Part shown: one piece after another, positions 1-10,867 of the stretch | How positions within the stretch are numbered: the first letter of the stretch is position 1 | Layout of the letters: each line of letters opens with the position of its first letter | From: Plantago ovata | Taxonomy: Eukaryota > Streptophyta > Magnoliopsida > Lamiales > Plantaginaceae | DNA length: 64,000 nt | Reading direction: 5' to 3' | Assembly (NCBI GenBank): GCA_028274465.1 | Contig: CM051456.1 | Coordinates: 47,359,011 to 47,423,010 of the forward strand | Position numbers and translations under genes: made by a program | The notes under the pieces: generated by a model | The model's database searches: none | What the model was told of the DNA's origin: nothing | Seen by the model: the letters and a program-made list of their open reading frames with translations, nothing else

Positions 1-101
1 CTTAAAATTCTAAATTCCTATGGACCTTAAGAGTACTAGTTACTAGACTTTCCTTAATTTAGCATGGTTAATTGCTCATCAAAATTACAAGTTTCCTAAC
101 A
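1..101 (-). repeat. Reversed 5' end of a copia-type LTR
   Basis: These bases are the reverse complement, with a few mismatches, of the first ~100 bases of the LTR that starts at 54816. The LTR terminus (TGTTAGG on the minus strand) falls at position 101, and the rest lies beyond the left edge. Because the right-hand copy has a purine tract before it and an LTR-like end, I read this as a minus-strand LTR and not as a terminal inverted repeat of a DNA transposon. Confidence 0.7.
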
Positions 102-345
102 AGGCTCCACTAACTCATTGTATCTCCGTTTTACCCTTGCTGAGCAAAACCATTGAGCTTCTCACATAATAGAGACACTATATAAATGAAGAGTTAGAGA
201 AAGACAAAATTCTTTAACTCACATTTCCTTTCTCTGCAAAAAATTCCCTAGCATGTGCTCTGAATTACTGTACCTCCGATAAAAAAAAAAAAAAGAAAGA
301 AAAGCATCTTTTCGTACTCCCCTAATCTTACCTCCTATATAAGCT
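102..345 (+). promoter_or_regulatory. Putative promoter and leader of the env-like gene
   Basis: A TATA-like box (TATATAAAT, 179-187) lies about 160 bases upstream of the ATG at 346. The stretch between is AT-rich, with an A-run at 281-294 and no open frame. The word GAGACACTATA before the box also occurs before the TATA box of the copia LTR at 55416-55427, so this promoter may be related to that LTR. Transcription is not shown; this is inference from spacing. Confidence 0.35.
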
Positions 346-1437
346 ATGGCTCCCAAGAGACAATCATCTAAGAACACCAAGTCCTCAAAGGCAGACAGTG
401 CTGGAAAACACGGTAAAAATCGTGTTAAGAAACGACCGAATTACAGAGAGACCCATGCCTCCTGCATATCTCAACGCTGAAAAGTGTGAGCAGATGATGC
501 AATGGGGCGGATTCGCCAAAGAGAAGTATATCAGATACTTCTATGAACAAGAATTGGACGAAGAAAATATTGAGGCGTTGAATTAAATAAATCTACAAGG
601 CCTACTTTTCTTCATAACTGCTCACCCTAAGAAAATGGTGAGGATGTTAGACACAATGGAATTCTACAATAATGCAGAAATCCAGACCCTTACTGACGGA
701 CAAGGAATAACTGAAAAAGTGATTTCTACAACAGTTCAGGGAAAGCAAATCATCCTGAAATGGATTGATTTAGCAAACATCTTTCAGGTTCCAACTACTG
801 GAACTGAAGATGACATCACTGCCACTGATGAAGAAATAGAAGCTTTCTACAGTGATGTCAGAAAAGAAAGGAGATATTGCTCCTGTGACGTGGAATAAAC
901 ACACAAAGAGGAAGCATCTCTGCCATTCACTTGGACTAGTAGCATTGCTACTAATCAAAGTTCTAGACTCCCAAGTCGGAGGAATAGACCAAGTAGGCCT
1001 GAGAAGATGGTTGTTGTTGATGCATATCTATGAAAGCAAAACAGACATCAACTGGGAGAAATACACTTTCAACAGACTTGTTGATTGTGTAACAAAGTTC
1101 AAAGTTAAGGTGGAAGAAAACACTGTCTCTCCAATCCTACCAGTGATGTATGGACTTAAGATATGCTACATCCTTGAACATTAACAGATTCAGCTGAGAA
1201 ATCCATTGTCGATTAAGAAATCAGTATGCAATGTGGGAAGAGCTTTCTACAAGCAGAATGGATCCAAGGTTGCTGATAAACAGTCAAGGAAAGCAACAGC
1301 TGCAAATGTTGCTGAGACTGCTGCTGACAAAAAGTTTAGGAAAGCAACAGCTACAAATGTTGCTGAGACTGACAAACAGTCTAGGAATGCAACAGCTGCA
1401 AATGTTGCTGAGACTGCTGCTGATACTACTGCGGTTG
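346..1437 (+). pseudogene. Env-like / plant-transposon-protein-like gene, N-terminal part, interrupted
   Basis: This is the first part of a decayed gene that resumes after the nested insertions (10868-11009, then 49115-53027). It starts with a basic segment (MAPKRQSSKNTK, ATG 346), shifts frame near 391-400, has in-frame stops at 584-586 and 1182-1184, and shifts again near 890. The central region has the pattern of the plant domain called 'putative plant transposon protein' (Transposase_32-like): a conserved HPKKMVRMLDTMEFYNN stretch, a VQGKQI stretch, then a helical region (LGLVALLLIKVLD). That assignment is tentative. After it come three near-identical Ala/Thr/Glu-rich tandem repeats (about 1268-1437) containing NVAETA. 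The gene is cut at 1437 by Ath-1. Its place upstream of a copia-like 3' LTR suggests a SIRE-type env-like ORF; no signal peptide or clear membrane segment is visible. Confidence 0.5.
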
Positions 1438-2629
1438 TGATGAACGTGTATTTTACACTTTCATTCGAGTCTTTTTCACCAATTTAGCTATCCTCTAGGT
1501 TAATTTAGCTTATATTTTAGTGCATTTTATTAGAATAGTGTCACGTTTCCCTTTTCTTTGCATATTTCAGGTTTTAGATAAAAAAACGTACTTTTAATGG
1601 GCAACTATGGTAGAGAGAATGAAGTTTGGGTGCTTCGTGGTCATCCGTGGTGTATCTAGAAGTTTCCAGACGAGTTTTGAGGCCTAGGGGACGAGTTTCA
1701 AGGCTTAAAGGTCACAAGAAGGCAAAATCGAGTCGAAACAGGAAACCAAGAGCCAAAAACTCGCTACCACCGACCTGGAGCTCCCAGGCGGTTCGCCCGG
1801 CACGCGGGGCGGTTCGCCTGGGACCCCAAGCGGTTCGTCTGGCATGTTTCGTAAACTATATATAGTTTCGCCTATTTTGTTCGTTTTTCATACCTTTTCA
1901 CCTTATTTTGAGAGACAAATTCTCCAGATCTTGTTCTGGGAATTATTAGCATAAAAGACTCTTTTTCTTAGTGATTTGGAAGCTTGAGCATAGAGATTGG
2001 ACATCTTTGATTCTCGATTCTTGCTTGTGAGTTAGCAATTCATCGGAGATTGACAACCTTCGTTGGTAACTTGTATCTCACGATTTTTCTGCTTTTATTA
2101 ATTTTTTTCAACATGTTTTCATTCAATCTTTATTTGATTCTTGTTGATTGCAATTTATCTAAGAGTAGCTAAATCTATCGTTGGTGATAGTATGTGATTT
2201 CTTAGATAGGGTTCTTAATTATGCATGAGTGGCTTCGCGCGTTTAAGACTTGATTTATTGTTTTATTTCTTTGATCTATCTAAGCCATCTATCTTCGTAA
2301 TGTTGAATTGAAAGGAACACATAGGAGAATTCACGATCATAGATTTCTATACAAACTTCAAGTACTTCGTGCATGATTATTACCCGTTGCTTTGAATGAT
2401 CGTACTATCACTAACTTCCATTATATTGATAAAAAAAATCTGTGCTTGGCTTGATTCCTGATTTATAGTTTAAGTTAAATTAGATAAAGCTAGTTATAGT
2501 CCTTAGAGATCGACACTCGAGGTTATCTTACTTCTACACTACATGCCTTGGTTTTCGTTGTAGTTGTGAGTTGCCTTTGGCTAAAAACAAATTTATTTGA
2601 TTATTCGAGTCTGACAATCTCGTTCATCA
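1438..2629 (+). repeat. 5' LTR of Ath-1
   Basis: The LTR begins TGATGAAC and ends GTTCATCA, an 8-bp terminal inverted repeat. The TATA-like box TATATATAG is at 1857-1865. A cluster of palindromes (GGCGGTTCGCC type) lies directly upstream at about 1786-1844. The sequence after the box, with a GTTCTGGG word, is shared by the other LTRs in the window and probably spans the transcription start and R region. Confidence 0.9.
1786..1844 (+). repeat. GC-rich palindrome cluster in the Ath-1 LTR
   Basis: Three successive imperfect palindromes built around GGCGGTTCGCC (the last one AAGCGGTTCGTCTGG) end about 13 bases before the TATA box. The same kind of cluster sits at the same place in every LTR of this family here. 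Confidence 0.75.
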
Positions 2630-2632
2630 AAT

Positions 2633-2650
2633 TGGCACCGTTGCCGGGGA
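2633..2650 (+). promoter_or_regulatory. tRNA-Asp primer binding site of Ath-1
   Basis: TGGCACCGTTGCCGGGGA differs at one base from the complement of the plant tRNA-Asp 3' end. It starts three bases after the LTR end, as in Athila elements. Confidence 0.85.
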
Positions 2651-2799
2651 CTATACTCCTTTTTTCTCTTTAGCTTATTTATATTTTCAGCATTCAATTC
2701 TGAGAGTTAGTAGTTAATTTGTTTCCAGAATTTTGCGACTTCTAACAGGACTAATTTTCAGTTGTGATTTACTCCTGTCACAGATATTCGGGTTCCGTG

Positions 2800-4629
2800 A
2801 TGGCTCGTCCACTGTTGAAATCATGGGTTCAACCCAACAAGGAACGAATGAAGGGTCCAACAATTTTCCTTTCGCCTGCGACTCGTGACTTGGAAATCAA
2901 AAACCACATGTTCCAGCAACTCCCGAGGTTCTATGGCTTGGCTAGGGAAGACGTGATAGGGTATTTGTATGATATCGATGACTTCGTCAACCAACTCCCA
3001 ATACCGGGCACGGAGGTGACGGATGACGAGCTGAGAATGAAGGTTTTTGCGATGGGACTTGGCGATAAAGCCAAGGCATGGTTAGGCTCTCTGGAAGCCG
3101 GATCACTAGACACCTGGGCCAAGGTGTTTTCTACTTTTATGGAGAAATATTTTCCCCATACTTTGACTACCGCGCTTAAGGCGCAAATCACTGGTTTCAA
3201 ACAAGACTATGATGATACGATCTACACTGCGCTAGAGAGGTTCAACGACCTCTTGAACAAGTGCCCACACCATGGTTTTGAGCTTTCGGATCTTGTCCAA
3301 CACTTCTACAATGGACTCACTTTTGAGAATCAGCAACTGGTGGATTTTCAATGCCGTGGTAATATCTGGGAGGAGACTGCCGAGGATGTGTGGGCGTGTT
3401 TCGAAAGGCTTGCTAAGGGATCTCAGTTCAAGGATCCAAGACCAATGGTTTGGAGGCGTGGACCTGAGGCTCCACCAAACAAGGAGACCCCAATGCATGG
3501 AGTGAGTGGGGATCGGTTTGAGTGCTTCGCCAATGAGATGAAGCAAGTTTTCAAGAGCTCAGTTGGAACAACTCTCTCTAATGAAGTTTGCCGGGTATGC
3601 AAGAACTATGGGCATGGGGCTCATATGTGTAGGTCTGATTTGGCCAATGATAGTGTTTACTGGGTAGACCGTAGTAATCGCAACTACGGAAACGACCATT
3701 GTGGAAATCCTGCTGAAGCATCTCAATCCAAGTCTGCTACTCTCTTTGATAAATTACAGAAATTGGTCGATTCCACCCAAGGTTTTCTTAAGCGTTATGA
3801 AGAAGATTCGGAGAAGACAAGGGTGAGACTTGATCAGTTGGAGGCAAGCACTAGGCTTGCTCATCAAAAGATGCAAGAGTTAATTGACCATGGAGCAAGT
3901 AGGGAGCACGGGAAGTTGCCTAGCAATACTGAAAATTCGATGTCTATTACTTTGGTGGGTGATCTTCCTGTTGAGATCACTATCAAGAAAGTTGCTAAAT
4001 GTGAGTGTTGCAAGGATGGTGAACCCCCACTAGCCAAGGAAGAATAGAAGGGCCTTGGTTTTAATGTTAGCGATGAGGAGCAAGAAGATCCCGAGCCAAT
4101 TCCTGATAGTTTCGATGTTAAGGTTGGGATTGGTGAACTTGAAGATGTCCGTGCTACACTAGATACGGGATCTTACTCGAATGTGCTCCCTATGAATGTG
4201 TTTGAGAAGAGTGGCCTTGGAGAGCTTTCGGAGCATAAGGCTATTGTGCAACTTGCGGATGGATCGTTTGTACGACCCGAAGGCATTGTGAAGAACGTAT
4301 TGGTTAAGATTGGTGAAGCTTCTGTATACACCAACTTTGTTGTGATGCCGGCGTCTACTCCTGGGATGGGTGATGTTGTTCTCTTGGGGCGAACGTTATT
4401 GACTAAGTTACACTCCGTAATCGACATCTACCGAAGAACTTGCACCATTGAGGTGGATGGCAAGCAACATGTGTTGCGAGCCATATCTGATCCTAGTCCT
4501 CGTTTTAATGCTTCTCATACTATTAATTATTTTGGTCTTGCTGTGTATGTCCATTCTCATTCTCAGGTACTAGGTATGAGGAAGAAATCAATGAAGGGGA
4601 AGTCTAGTACCCGTAAGGACAAGAACTAA
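2800..4629 (+). pseudogene. gag-pr: Ath-1 gag-protease, one nonsense codon
   Basis: This single frame starts at ATG 2800 (MARPLLKSW) and runs to a stop at 4629, interrupted by TAG at 4045-4047. The first ~270 codons are a retrotransposon gag core (motifs FYGLAREDVIGYL, MEKYFPHTL, CPHHGFELSDLV). A CCHC zinc knuckle of the form C-x2-C-x4-H-x4-C (CRVCKNYGHGAHMC) follows. A DTG aspartic-protease motif (LDTGSYSNVLPMNVF) lies at about 4159-4203, with a later VVLLGRT motif. Compared with the Ath-5 copy, about 50 Arg/Gly-rich codons after the knuckle are missing. No RT, RNase H or integrase follows, so the element was non-autonomous. The gag differs clearly from that of Ath-2 and Ath-3. Confidence 0.85.
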
Positions 4630-4675
4630 AGAGCAAGAAGAAGTCGAGTCAGAGACTCTTTAAACAATGGCGCTA

Positions 4676-4693
4676 TCCGGGAGGCAACCTGGA
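4676..4693 (+). other. Stem-loop after the gag-protease stop (Ath-1)
   Basis: TCCGGG and CCTGGA pair (one G-T pair) around the loop AGGCAA, 46 bases after the stop codon. The same stem-loop follows the gag-protease stop in Ath-4 (29412-29429) and Ath-5 (35887-35904). Confidence 0.6.
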
Positions 4694-4977
4694 GTTTTAT
4701 TGCCTCTTTCATACCACTTTCCAGGAAACTTAGTTTCATTGGCCTAGCAGTGCATCTTGAGACCGAGAGTGAAACAAGGTTGTGTGGTTGAGGAAGAAAC
4801 AGAGATTTTCCATAGAATAGGGGCTGCTGACGGTCTCGAATATTTTTTGCATTGCATGCATATTTATTTTGAGCATGTCATTGTGTTTTATTTTATGTTT
4901 TTCGTATATTTTTGGTGATAAAATAGGTTTTAGGATGATAATTTTGCGTTTTTGGAGGAAAAAGGCGTCTCCAGGAG

Positions 4978-5102
4978 TCTGGAGATTCCAGGCGAACCGC
5001 CCCCACGTGGGGCGATTCGCCTGGCAAGTCCAGGCTGCCTGGGACGTTCTGGACACCCGAGGCGAATCGCCACCCACCTGGGGCAGTTCGCCCCGGGTGT
5101 CC
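4978..5102 (+). repeat. GC palindrome cluster in the Ath-1 3' region
   Basis: Several imperfect palindromes of the form GGCGAACCGCC, GGCGATTCGCC and GGCGAATCGCC are separated by short GC-rich spacers such as CCCACGTGGGG. It is related in kind to the cluster in this element's own LTR at 1786-1844. Confidence 0.7.
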
Positions 5103-5789
5103 AGAAACCCGGAGGTCCGGATTTTCGTTCGGAAACCCAATTTTCTCCTATTATGCTAAATTATTGATCTTTTTACTTCTTTTATCGCCCGTTTTGGTTT
5201 CTCACGAGTTTTCTTGAGTCATATAGGTTACAGGTACAAGTTAGCTCTGACCTTAAATCCACTTTCGACGTTCGGGACGAGCGAAGACGTTCAGGTTTGG
5301 GGGATGGTTATCGCTGGCGATCTCTATACTTGCTTTGCTTATGATAAACTTGTGAAACCCTTTGTTTTCATTTGCACGTTTATCGCTTTCATAGTATTTA
5401 GTTGCATACACTACATCATCCTAGTATAGTTTTGCATGTTTTTGTGTGGAGTTTATTGCCAAATTTTTTGAACTTTTTTATGGGTAGATTAACTAGTTAT
5501 GACCTTTGACCATGCGTTTCATCTCTATGAATTTGTTTGAGGTTTTTCTCGCTTGGCTTGTCACATTTATATATGCACTTAGTTAAGCTTGGTAGTCTCG
5601 ACATCACTTAGTGGTGTTTTCTCTACTGCGGTTCACGAAGGCCTTTATAATAAGATGATGCATGTTAGAGTCTTGTGGTTGTTTTCCTGTGTAATTATGT
5701 ACCTAAGAGGCAACAAGTCTTCACCTTGCTTTGAGATGTCTAAATGCCTAGGAAGGAGGTAGTGTGAGATGTGTGTGATCCTTTGTTTG

Positions 5790-5926
5790 AAACCTATTCT
5801 AACGAATAGGTTTGGTGAGGGGGTTATACCGTTATTATGACTTGTTTTTCGATTTTGAGTGTTGTGAGTTTGTTTTTTCTTCCTTTTTGTAAAGTTTGTG
5901 CTCCAACCTATTCTTTCGAATAGGTT
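5790..5926 (+). other. Paired hairpins with purine tails (Ath-1)
   Basis: The first hairpin (5790-5813) has 10-bp arms AAACCTATTC/GAATAGGTTT with loop TAAC. The second (5905-5926) has 9-bp arms AACCTATTC/GAATAGGTT with loop TTTC. Each is followed directly by a G-rich purine run (GGTGAGGGGG, GGGGAGG). The pair is conserved in every element with this region. Confidence 0.75.
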
Positions 5927-5988
5927 TGGGGAGGTCGTTTGTGAGTCATTGTGATTTCTTTTTCGTTGTGCTACTGCTGGCTATATAC

Positions 5989-6130
5989 AAAAAAAAAAAA
6001 GAGAGGAAAAAAAGAAAGAAAAAATCGAAAAAAAAAGGAACAAGAAAAAATTCCAGAAAAAAGAAAAAATCTGGAAAAGAAAAAAAAAAGAAAAGAAAAT
6101 ACCCCAAAAAAGCAAAGAAGGGTCCAAAGA
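5989..6130 (+). repeat. Long purine tract (Ath-1)
   Basis: An A/G-rich, low-complexity stretch follows the word CTACTGCTGGCTA and ends in a conserved AAGAAGGGTCCAAAG segment. Comparable tracts are at 19245-19384 (Ath-3), 33060-33196 (Ath-5, opposite strand), 40535-40680 (Ath-4), 47257-47350 (Ath-2) and 58395-58525 (Ath-6, opposite strand). Confidence 0.7.
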
Positions 6131-6697
6131 AAGCCAAAAAGTAGTTTAGCAAAGTGTTTGTCTCGTTTTTCAATTCTTGTAATGTTCGTAATCGAGTTGT
6201 AAAATGTGTCTTTTGTTTGTTTGAGTGTCATCTGTTCTACACCACCCTCTTCCTGCCATTCAGGAAGTGGTGATAGTTTATGACTGTGCTTGACAGATGG
6301 GTAGAATAGGGGAGTGTGAACTTTTAGGGAATCCTCCTTCGTTTGATGAGAGCCAGTATTGGTTCGACCTCTTTGAGGGAAAGTCTTAACTTGGTGAACA
6401 GTAGTAAGTCCTCAGTTTCATAGGCACGGGACAACCATTCGTATTTTAACATGTTTCATTGTGTCGTCACTGACTAGGTCCAGGTAGAGATTGTTACGAG
6501 AGACTATCTTGTTTAACATAGTGCATATGTGAATGTGTATGAGTCAATCGAGGCATTCTTCAACCAATATCCATGTTATGATTTGTATGGTGCTTGTTCA
6601 TACGTTTTTGATAGACTCAATGTATTAGTTCATTTCATTTGGCATGAGACTCCATTTTGTGTGTTGCATTGGTTTTTTGCATTAGAGTCTAGCTTAG

Positions 6698-6734
6698 TTG
6701 CTTGAGGACAAGCAAAGGTTCGGTTTGCGGAGTT
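6698..6734 (+). promoter_or_regulatory. Hairpin plus terminal polypurine tract of Ath-1
   Basis: TTGCTTG and CAAGCAA form a perfect 7-bp stem around AGGA (6698-6715). The tract GGTTTGCGGAG follows and then the 3' LTR at 6735. Other copies read GGTTTGGGGAG. This is the expected plus-strand primer site. Confidence 0.8.
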
Positions 6735-6841
6735 TGATGAACGTGTATTTCACACTTTCATTCAAGTCTTTTTCACCAATTTAGTTGTCCTCTAGGTTAA
6801 TTTAGCTTATATTTTAGTACATTTTATTAGAATAGTGTCAC
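6735..6841 (+). repeat. Truncated 3' LTR of Ath-1
   Basis: It matches the first 107 bases of the 5' LTR (TGATGAACGTGTATTT...) and stops after GTGTCAC at 6841, where unrelated T3 sequence begins. Confidence 0.85.
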
Positions 6842-7422
6842 AAGGAATCAAAGGTACCTCTCAAGAACCCTAACTTTCTTGAATTTGGGATTTTGTTTAA
6901 ATTGGCTTCAATTGTGTTATGCATTGGTGAATTTGAGTTTGATATTGATTGCTGAGCATGTTTCTTACTGGATGTGATGTCTAATTTTGAATTTTACTCA
7001 TCTTGATTTTGGAGAATTCTTATGCTCAAATTTTTAGCTATATGATTGTTTGATGATTATTGGCTTTGAATTTGTGTGATGTTATGACGGTGGTGATGTT
7101 GTGAATGCATGAGGATGTGTTGGATTGATTGGTAGTTCGATTGGAGAGTTTGTTTGGTTGGTCTAGATTCGAATGGACTTATCGAAACGAAGTGTTAAAG
7201 CTTCTCGATTTGTTTCGAATGAACTTTAGCAAGCTCCCAAACTCATCAAAAGAACACTTGGGTGAAGTTGGAGTCTAGCTGTCGACTTGTTGCGTTATGA
7301 CTTGTTGTAAAACGAGGAATGTTTTTACTTGTCTAGCGTAGAAGTAGGTTGTTTAGTTGTAGTATAAGAGTCTAGTTGCTTTCGTCTCTTGTAGTGGCCT
7401 AATGAAATTTTTCTAGGTACCA

Positions 7423-7659
7423 TGTCATCAAGACTACCAAGTGCAAGAGGGACAACGTTGGGATGATTTCCAGGTGCGTGTAGACGAGCGTTAGGAGGCC
7501 GCTCAGGAAGAGGACACTAGGCGTTGGAGAGCTCACCAGGAGTAGATGATGAACCGGTATGATGCTCTAGCCCGCCAAGTTCCGGGGTACCCGTTCTATG
7601 ATCAAGCCGGTGGTAGTGGGGGCAATCTTCCGAACACTCCCTACGACCCCTTCTTCTAG
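7423..7659 (+). pseudogene. Decayed short ORF in the T3 region
   Basis: One frame reads 79 codons with two internal stops. The content is Gln/Glu/Arg-rich (QVQEGQRWDDFQVRVDER, then NRYDALARQVPGYPFYDQ) and Gly/Asn/Pro-rich at the end (NTPYDPFF). The local sequence TTTTTCTAGGTACCATG places a splice-acceptor-like TAG just before an ATG, as in the accessory ORF regions of Ath-4 and Ath-5. It may be the tail of an Athila env-like or coiled-coil ORF; I do not recognise a domain. Confidence 0.4.
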
Positions 7660-7947
7660 AGATCTCTGCCGACAGAGGCCACACTTACCGGTAGTATTCG
7701 CATATTATCGTTATTTTGGCTTGTTTACTATTGTTGGTTGGAACTCTTTACCTTTCGATTTGGTTGTATGATTCGTATGACTTCTTCGATTTGGTTGTAT
7801 GATGATGTAACTTAAGACTCTTGTACTTTTCTTTGCTTTTGTAGTTGTGGCCTGTGTGCCTTTTGTCGTGTTAGTTTAGTTTACTTTTTGTTTCGGTGCC
7901 TTGGGTGACATTAGATAGGAAAAACGTTGGAATTTTGGGAAACAGGG

Positions 7948-8075
7948 CAAGCGAAGCGCTTGGAACAGCCAAGCGGTCCGCCTGGAATTTTAGTGAATTT
8001 GGAAAAATTCATTGAAATTCCAAGTGAAGCGCTTGGAAGGTTCCAAGCGGACCGCTTGCCAAGCGGTCCGCTTGG
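7948..8075 (+). repeat. Palindrome cluster with CGCTT arms (T3 internal)
   Basis: Repeated palindromic units such as AAGCGCTT, CCAAGCGGTCCGCCTGG and CCAAGCGGACCGCTTG occupy the place held by GGGCGAATCGCCC units in other elements. The T3 LTR (10253-10382) uses the same AAGCG/CGCTT arms. Confidence 0.7.
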
Positions 8076-8246
8076 ACCCTGTATCCCAAAATTTCCCCGC
8101 TTTTCCATTCTTGTCACCTTTGCGCACCCGTTTTCACTTGTTTCTTGAGTCCTTTCAGGTACTACTCAATTATAGGAGTTGGACACGAACATTTATCTCA
8201 GGGAAGTGTACTCTCAATCCAATTTTCCTTTCTAATCAACTTTTCT

Positions 8247-8285
8247 TTGCTCGAGGACGAGCAAAAGTTTAGGTTTGGGAGGGGT
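8247..8285 (+). promoter_or_regulatory. Internal hairpin and polypurine tract (T3)
   Basis: TTGCTCG and CGAGCAA pair around AGGA (8247-8264), followed by GGTTTGGGAGGGG. The layout copies the terminal primer site hairpin (TTGCTTG/AGGA/CAAGCAA plus GGTTTGGGGAG), so this looks like a second, internal plus-strand primer site. Confidence 0.6.
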
Positions 8286-8760
8286 CATTGGATTTTCAGC
8301 ACGATGTGCTTATTTGGTTCGTGTATGCCTGTTATTAGCTCAAGTTCTTATGATTTGTCGTGATTTTTCAAATTTTTGCATGCATATCATCCATAGATTA
8401 GTTGTTGCACGTTGTTGAGTGGAGTTTATTGCCAAGTTTTTTGAACTTTTCTATTGAGTAGACTAAGTGTTTATGACCATTGATCATATGTTGCATCACT
8501 TTGCAAGTAGTTTGAGGCTTGTCTCGCTTGGTTTGTCACATTCGCATGTGCAGTAGTTAAGCTTAGTAGTCTCGACATCACTTCGAGTGGTGTTTCTTCT
8601 ACTGCGGTTCACGATGGCCTTATAAAAATGATGCATGTTAGAGTCTATGGTTGTAACCCGTGTGATTATGTACGTAAGAGGCGACAAGTTCTTCACCTCG
8701 ATTAGAGATTGCAAAATGCCTAGAAAGGAGGTAGTGTGAGGTGTGTGATTTCTTGTATTA

Positions 8761-8972
8761 AACTTATTCTATCGAATAGGTTTGGGGAGGGGGTTACTTC
8801 GTTGTACTTGTCCTTTGTCTTTGAGTCGTTGTAAAGCTTATCTTTTTCCTTTTTGCCTTTTTGATTTGTGCTCCAACCTATTCTTTCGAATAGGTTTGGG
8901 AAGGCGTGTTTGTAGAGTTTGTTCGTTTTCTTTTTCGTCTTTTTGCTCAAACCTATTCTCTCGAATAGGTTT
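8761..8972 (+). other. Three hairpins with purine tails (T3)
   Basis: Hairpins at 8761-8782, 8875-8896 and 8949-8972 have AACCTATTC-type arms (the first has one mismatch) and 4-nt loops, each followed by GGTTTGGGGAGG-like purines. Other elements have two. Confidence 0.75.
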
Positions 8973-9010
8973 GGGGAGGTGTTTTTGTTGTTTAGTACTG
9001 CTGCTTGCCT

Positions 9011-9227
<217 letters not shown>

Positions 9228-9931
9228 AAAAAAGAGTAAGAAAAGAAAAACAAAAAGAGAAAAAGAAACAAAAATAAAATAAATAAATAAAGGAAAATAA
9301 AAGAATAAGTCCCAAAAAGCAAAAGAAGGGTCGTTGCAATCCAAAAAGCAGTCTTGTAAAGTGTCATGTATCATGTAAATATTTTGTTCTTGTGAAGTTA
9401 TCGAGTTGTAAATTCTATCTTTTGTTTCGTGTCGCCTTTGTCCAAGACATGTTCTTGACCACCCTCGTCTTGCTATCAAGAGTGGTTGAAGGAGACTCAT
9501 TCTTTGAGAGTCTGGGTAGAATAGGGGAGTGTTATCTTTCTAGGGAACCCTCCTTCGTTTGATGAGAGCCAGTATTGGTTCGCCCTCTCTTGAGGAAAAT
9601 TCTCACTTAGTGAACTGTAGTAAGCCCTCGGTTTCATAGGCGCGGGCCAATTGTAGTATGATAATATGCATCATTGTGTCGTCACTTACCAGGTCCAGGT
9701 AGAAGATGTTACGAGAGACTCCTTTGTTTAACAAAGTGCACATGAGAATGTGTATATTCGCAATCGAGGCATTGTTCAACCTACTTGCATGTCATGCTCA
9801 TATGGTCTTGTTCAGAAGCATTTGGTAGATTCAATAGATTAGTTCACTTTATTTGGCATGAGACTCCTTTTTGTGTTTCATTTAGATTAGTTTGTTGCTT
9901 GAGGACAAGCAAAGGTTTGGTTTGGGGAGAT

Positions 9932-10867
9932 TGATGAACGTATTTTTGACGCGTTCATATTGTCTTTTTTACCTTCTTTTGCTATCTTTTTGCCTACTTT
10001 TTGGTTAGTTTGTAGAATAGTGTCACGTTTTGTGTTTTCTGCATTTTCAGGCACTTAGGTACGAAACGGCGTTTTTGGAGCTCAAAACGAGCCTTTTTTT
10101 ATGCAAAATGGCCCCGTTGAAGTTCCTCAAACTCCGTGGCTTTGTTCGTGAGTGTTTGAGCCCCAATAAGTGTTAAGAAGTACAAGTCCAAGGCACCCGA
10201 GGGCCAGTCGTGGGCAAAAGATTGAGTTTCCAAGACAAAAATCTGCCCAGGAATCAAGTTATGCGCCTGGAACAGTCAAGTGAAGAGCCTGAGATTCCAG
10301 TAGCCAACAACAGCAGCCAAGCAAAGCGCTTGGCTGCTCCCAAGCGCTTAGCTTGGCAGATCTAAAGCTAAGCGCTTGGCTGCTTCGAATAGAGTATGTG
10401 ACAAACTCGTGGTCAATGAAAGTAATAGGATTGTTTGTTAGTGATTTGCAACATGCTAGATAAATGGTGATAGTGACAAGCACCTCTAAATTTGTTGAGA
10501 GTGATCTTTCATGATGTGTGTCTTGAATGTTGCCTAGACGGTTGCTTAGCAGACTTAGTCGAAGGTTTTACGCACTGAACGTGTGAGTATATTCGTAATC
10601 CATGCATGTTTATTTGATTTCTACCACCAACCGCTTTCCAAACTTGATTACAACAAATTTGTTTTCTTGCTTGCTTTTGTCCAAAACAATTCTCAAACAA
10701 ACCTGAACTCGTTGATTGAATTAGCTAACAAAAACCTCAAACAAAGCCACGTTAGGTCCCGAGAGAACGACACTCGGGGAAAACTTGCCATTGCACTGTA
10801 GTTTTTGTATTGATAAGTGTTCTTTAGCTTATAAAACAAACTTAATTGGTGAAAACAACGTTCATCA
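9932..10867 (+). repeat. 3' LTR of the T3 part of Ath-1
   Basis: This 936-bp LTR starts TGATGAACGT and ends ACGTTCATCA, a 10-bp terminal inverted repeat. It is preceded by GGTTTGGGGAGAT. Apart from the ends and a GAATAGTGTCACGTTT block it differs from the 1438-2629 LTR. A palindrome cluster with CGCTTGG arms lies at about 10253-10382. Confidence 0.85.

Larger units (their letters stand above)
4630..6734 (+). other. Ath-1 3' internal region (non-coding)
   Basis: No supportable gene is present. In order it holds a stem-loop; a GC palindrome cluster (4978-5102); an internal purine tract (about 5292-5306) after a TTCGGGACGAGC word; two hairpins with AACCTATTC arms (5790-5813 and 5905-5926); a long purine tract (5989-6130); a conserved block containing the codons PPSFDESQYWFDLF (near 6330-6385); a hairpin at 6698-6715; and the terminal purine tract at 6721-6734. 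All of these recur in order in the other elements. Lysine-rich open frames over the A-rich tract are not genes. Confidence 0.75.

Noticed and set aside
5896..6231. Lysine-rich and phenylalanine-rich frames on both strands
   Set aside because: They read across the A/G tract. Equivalent tracts in other elements give different lengths and frames, so no protein is conserved.
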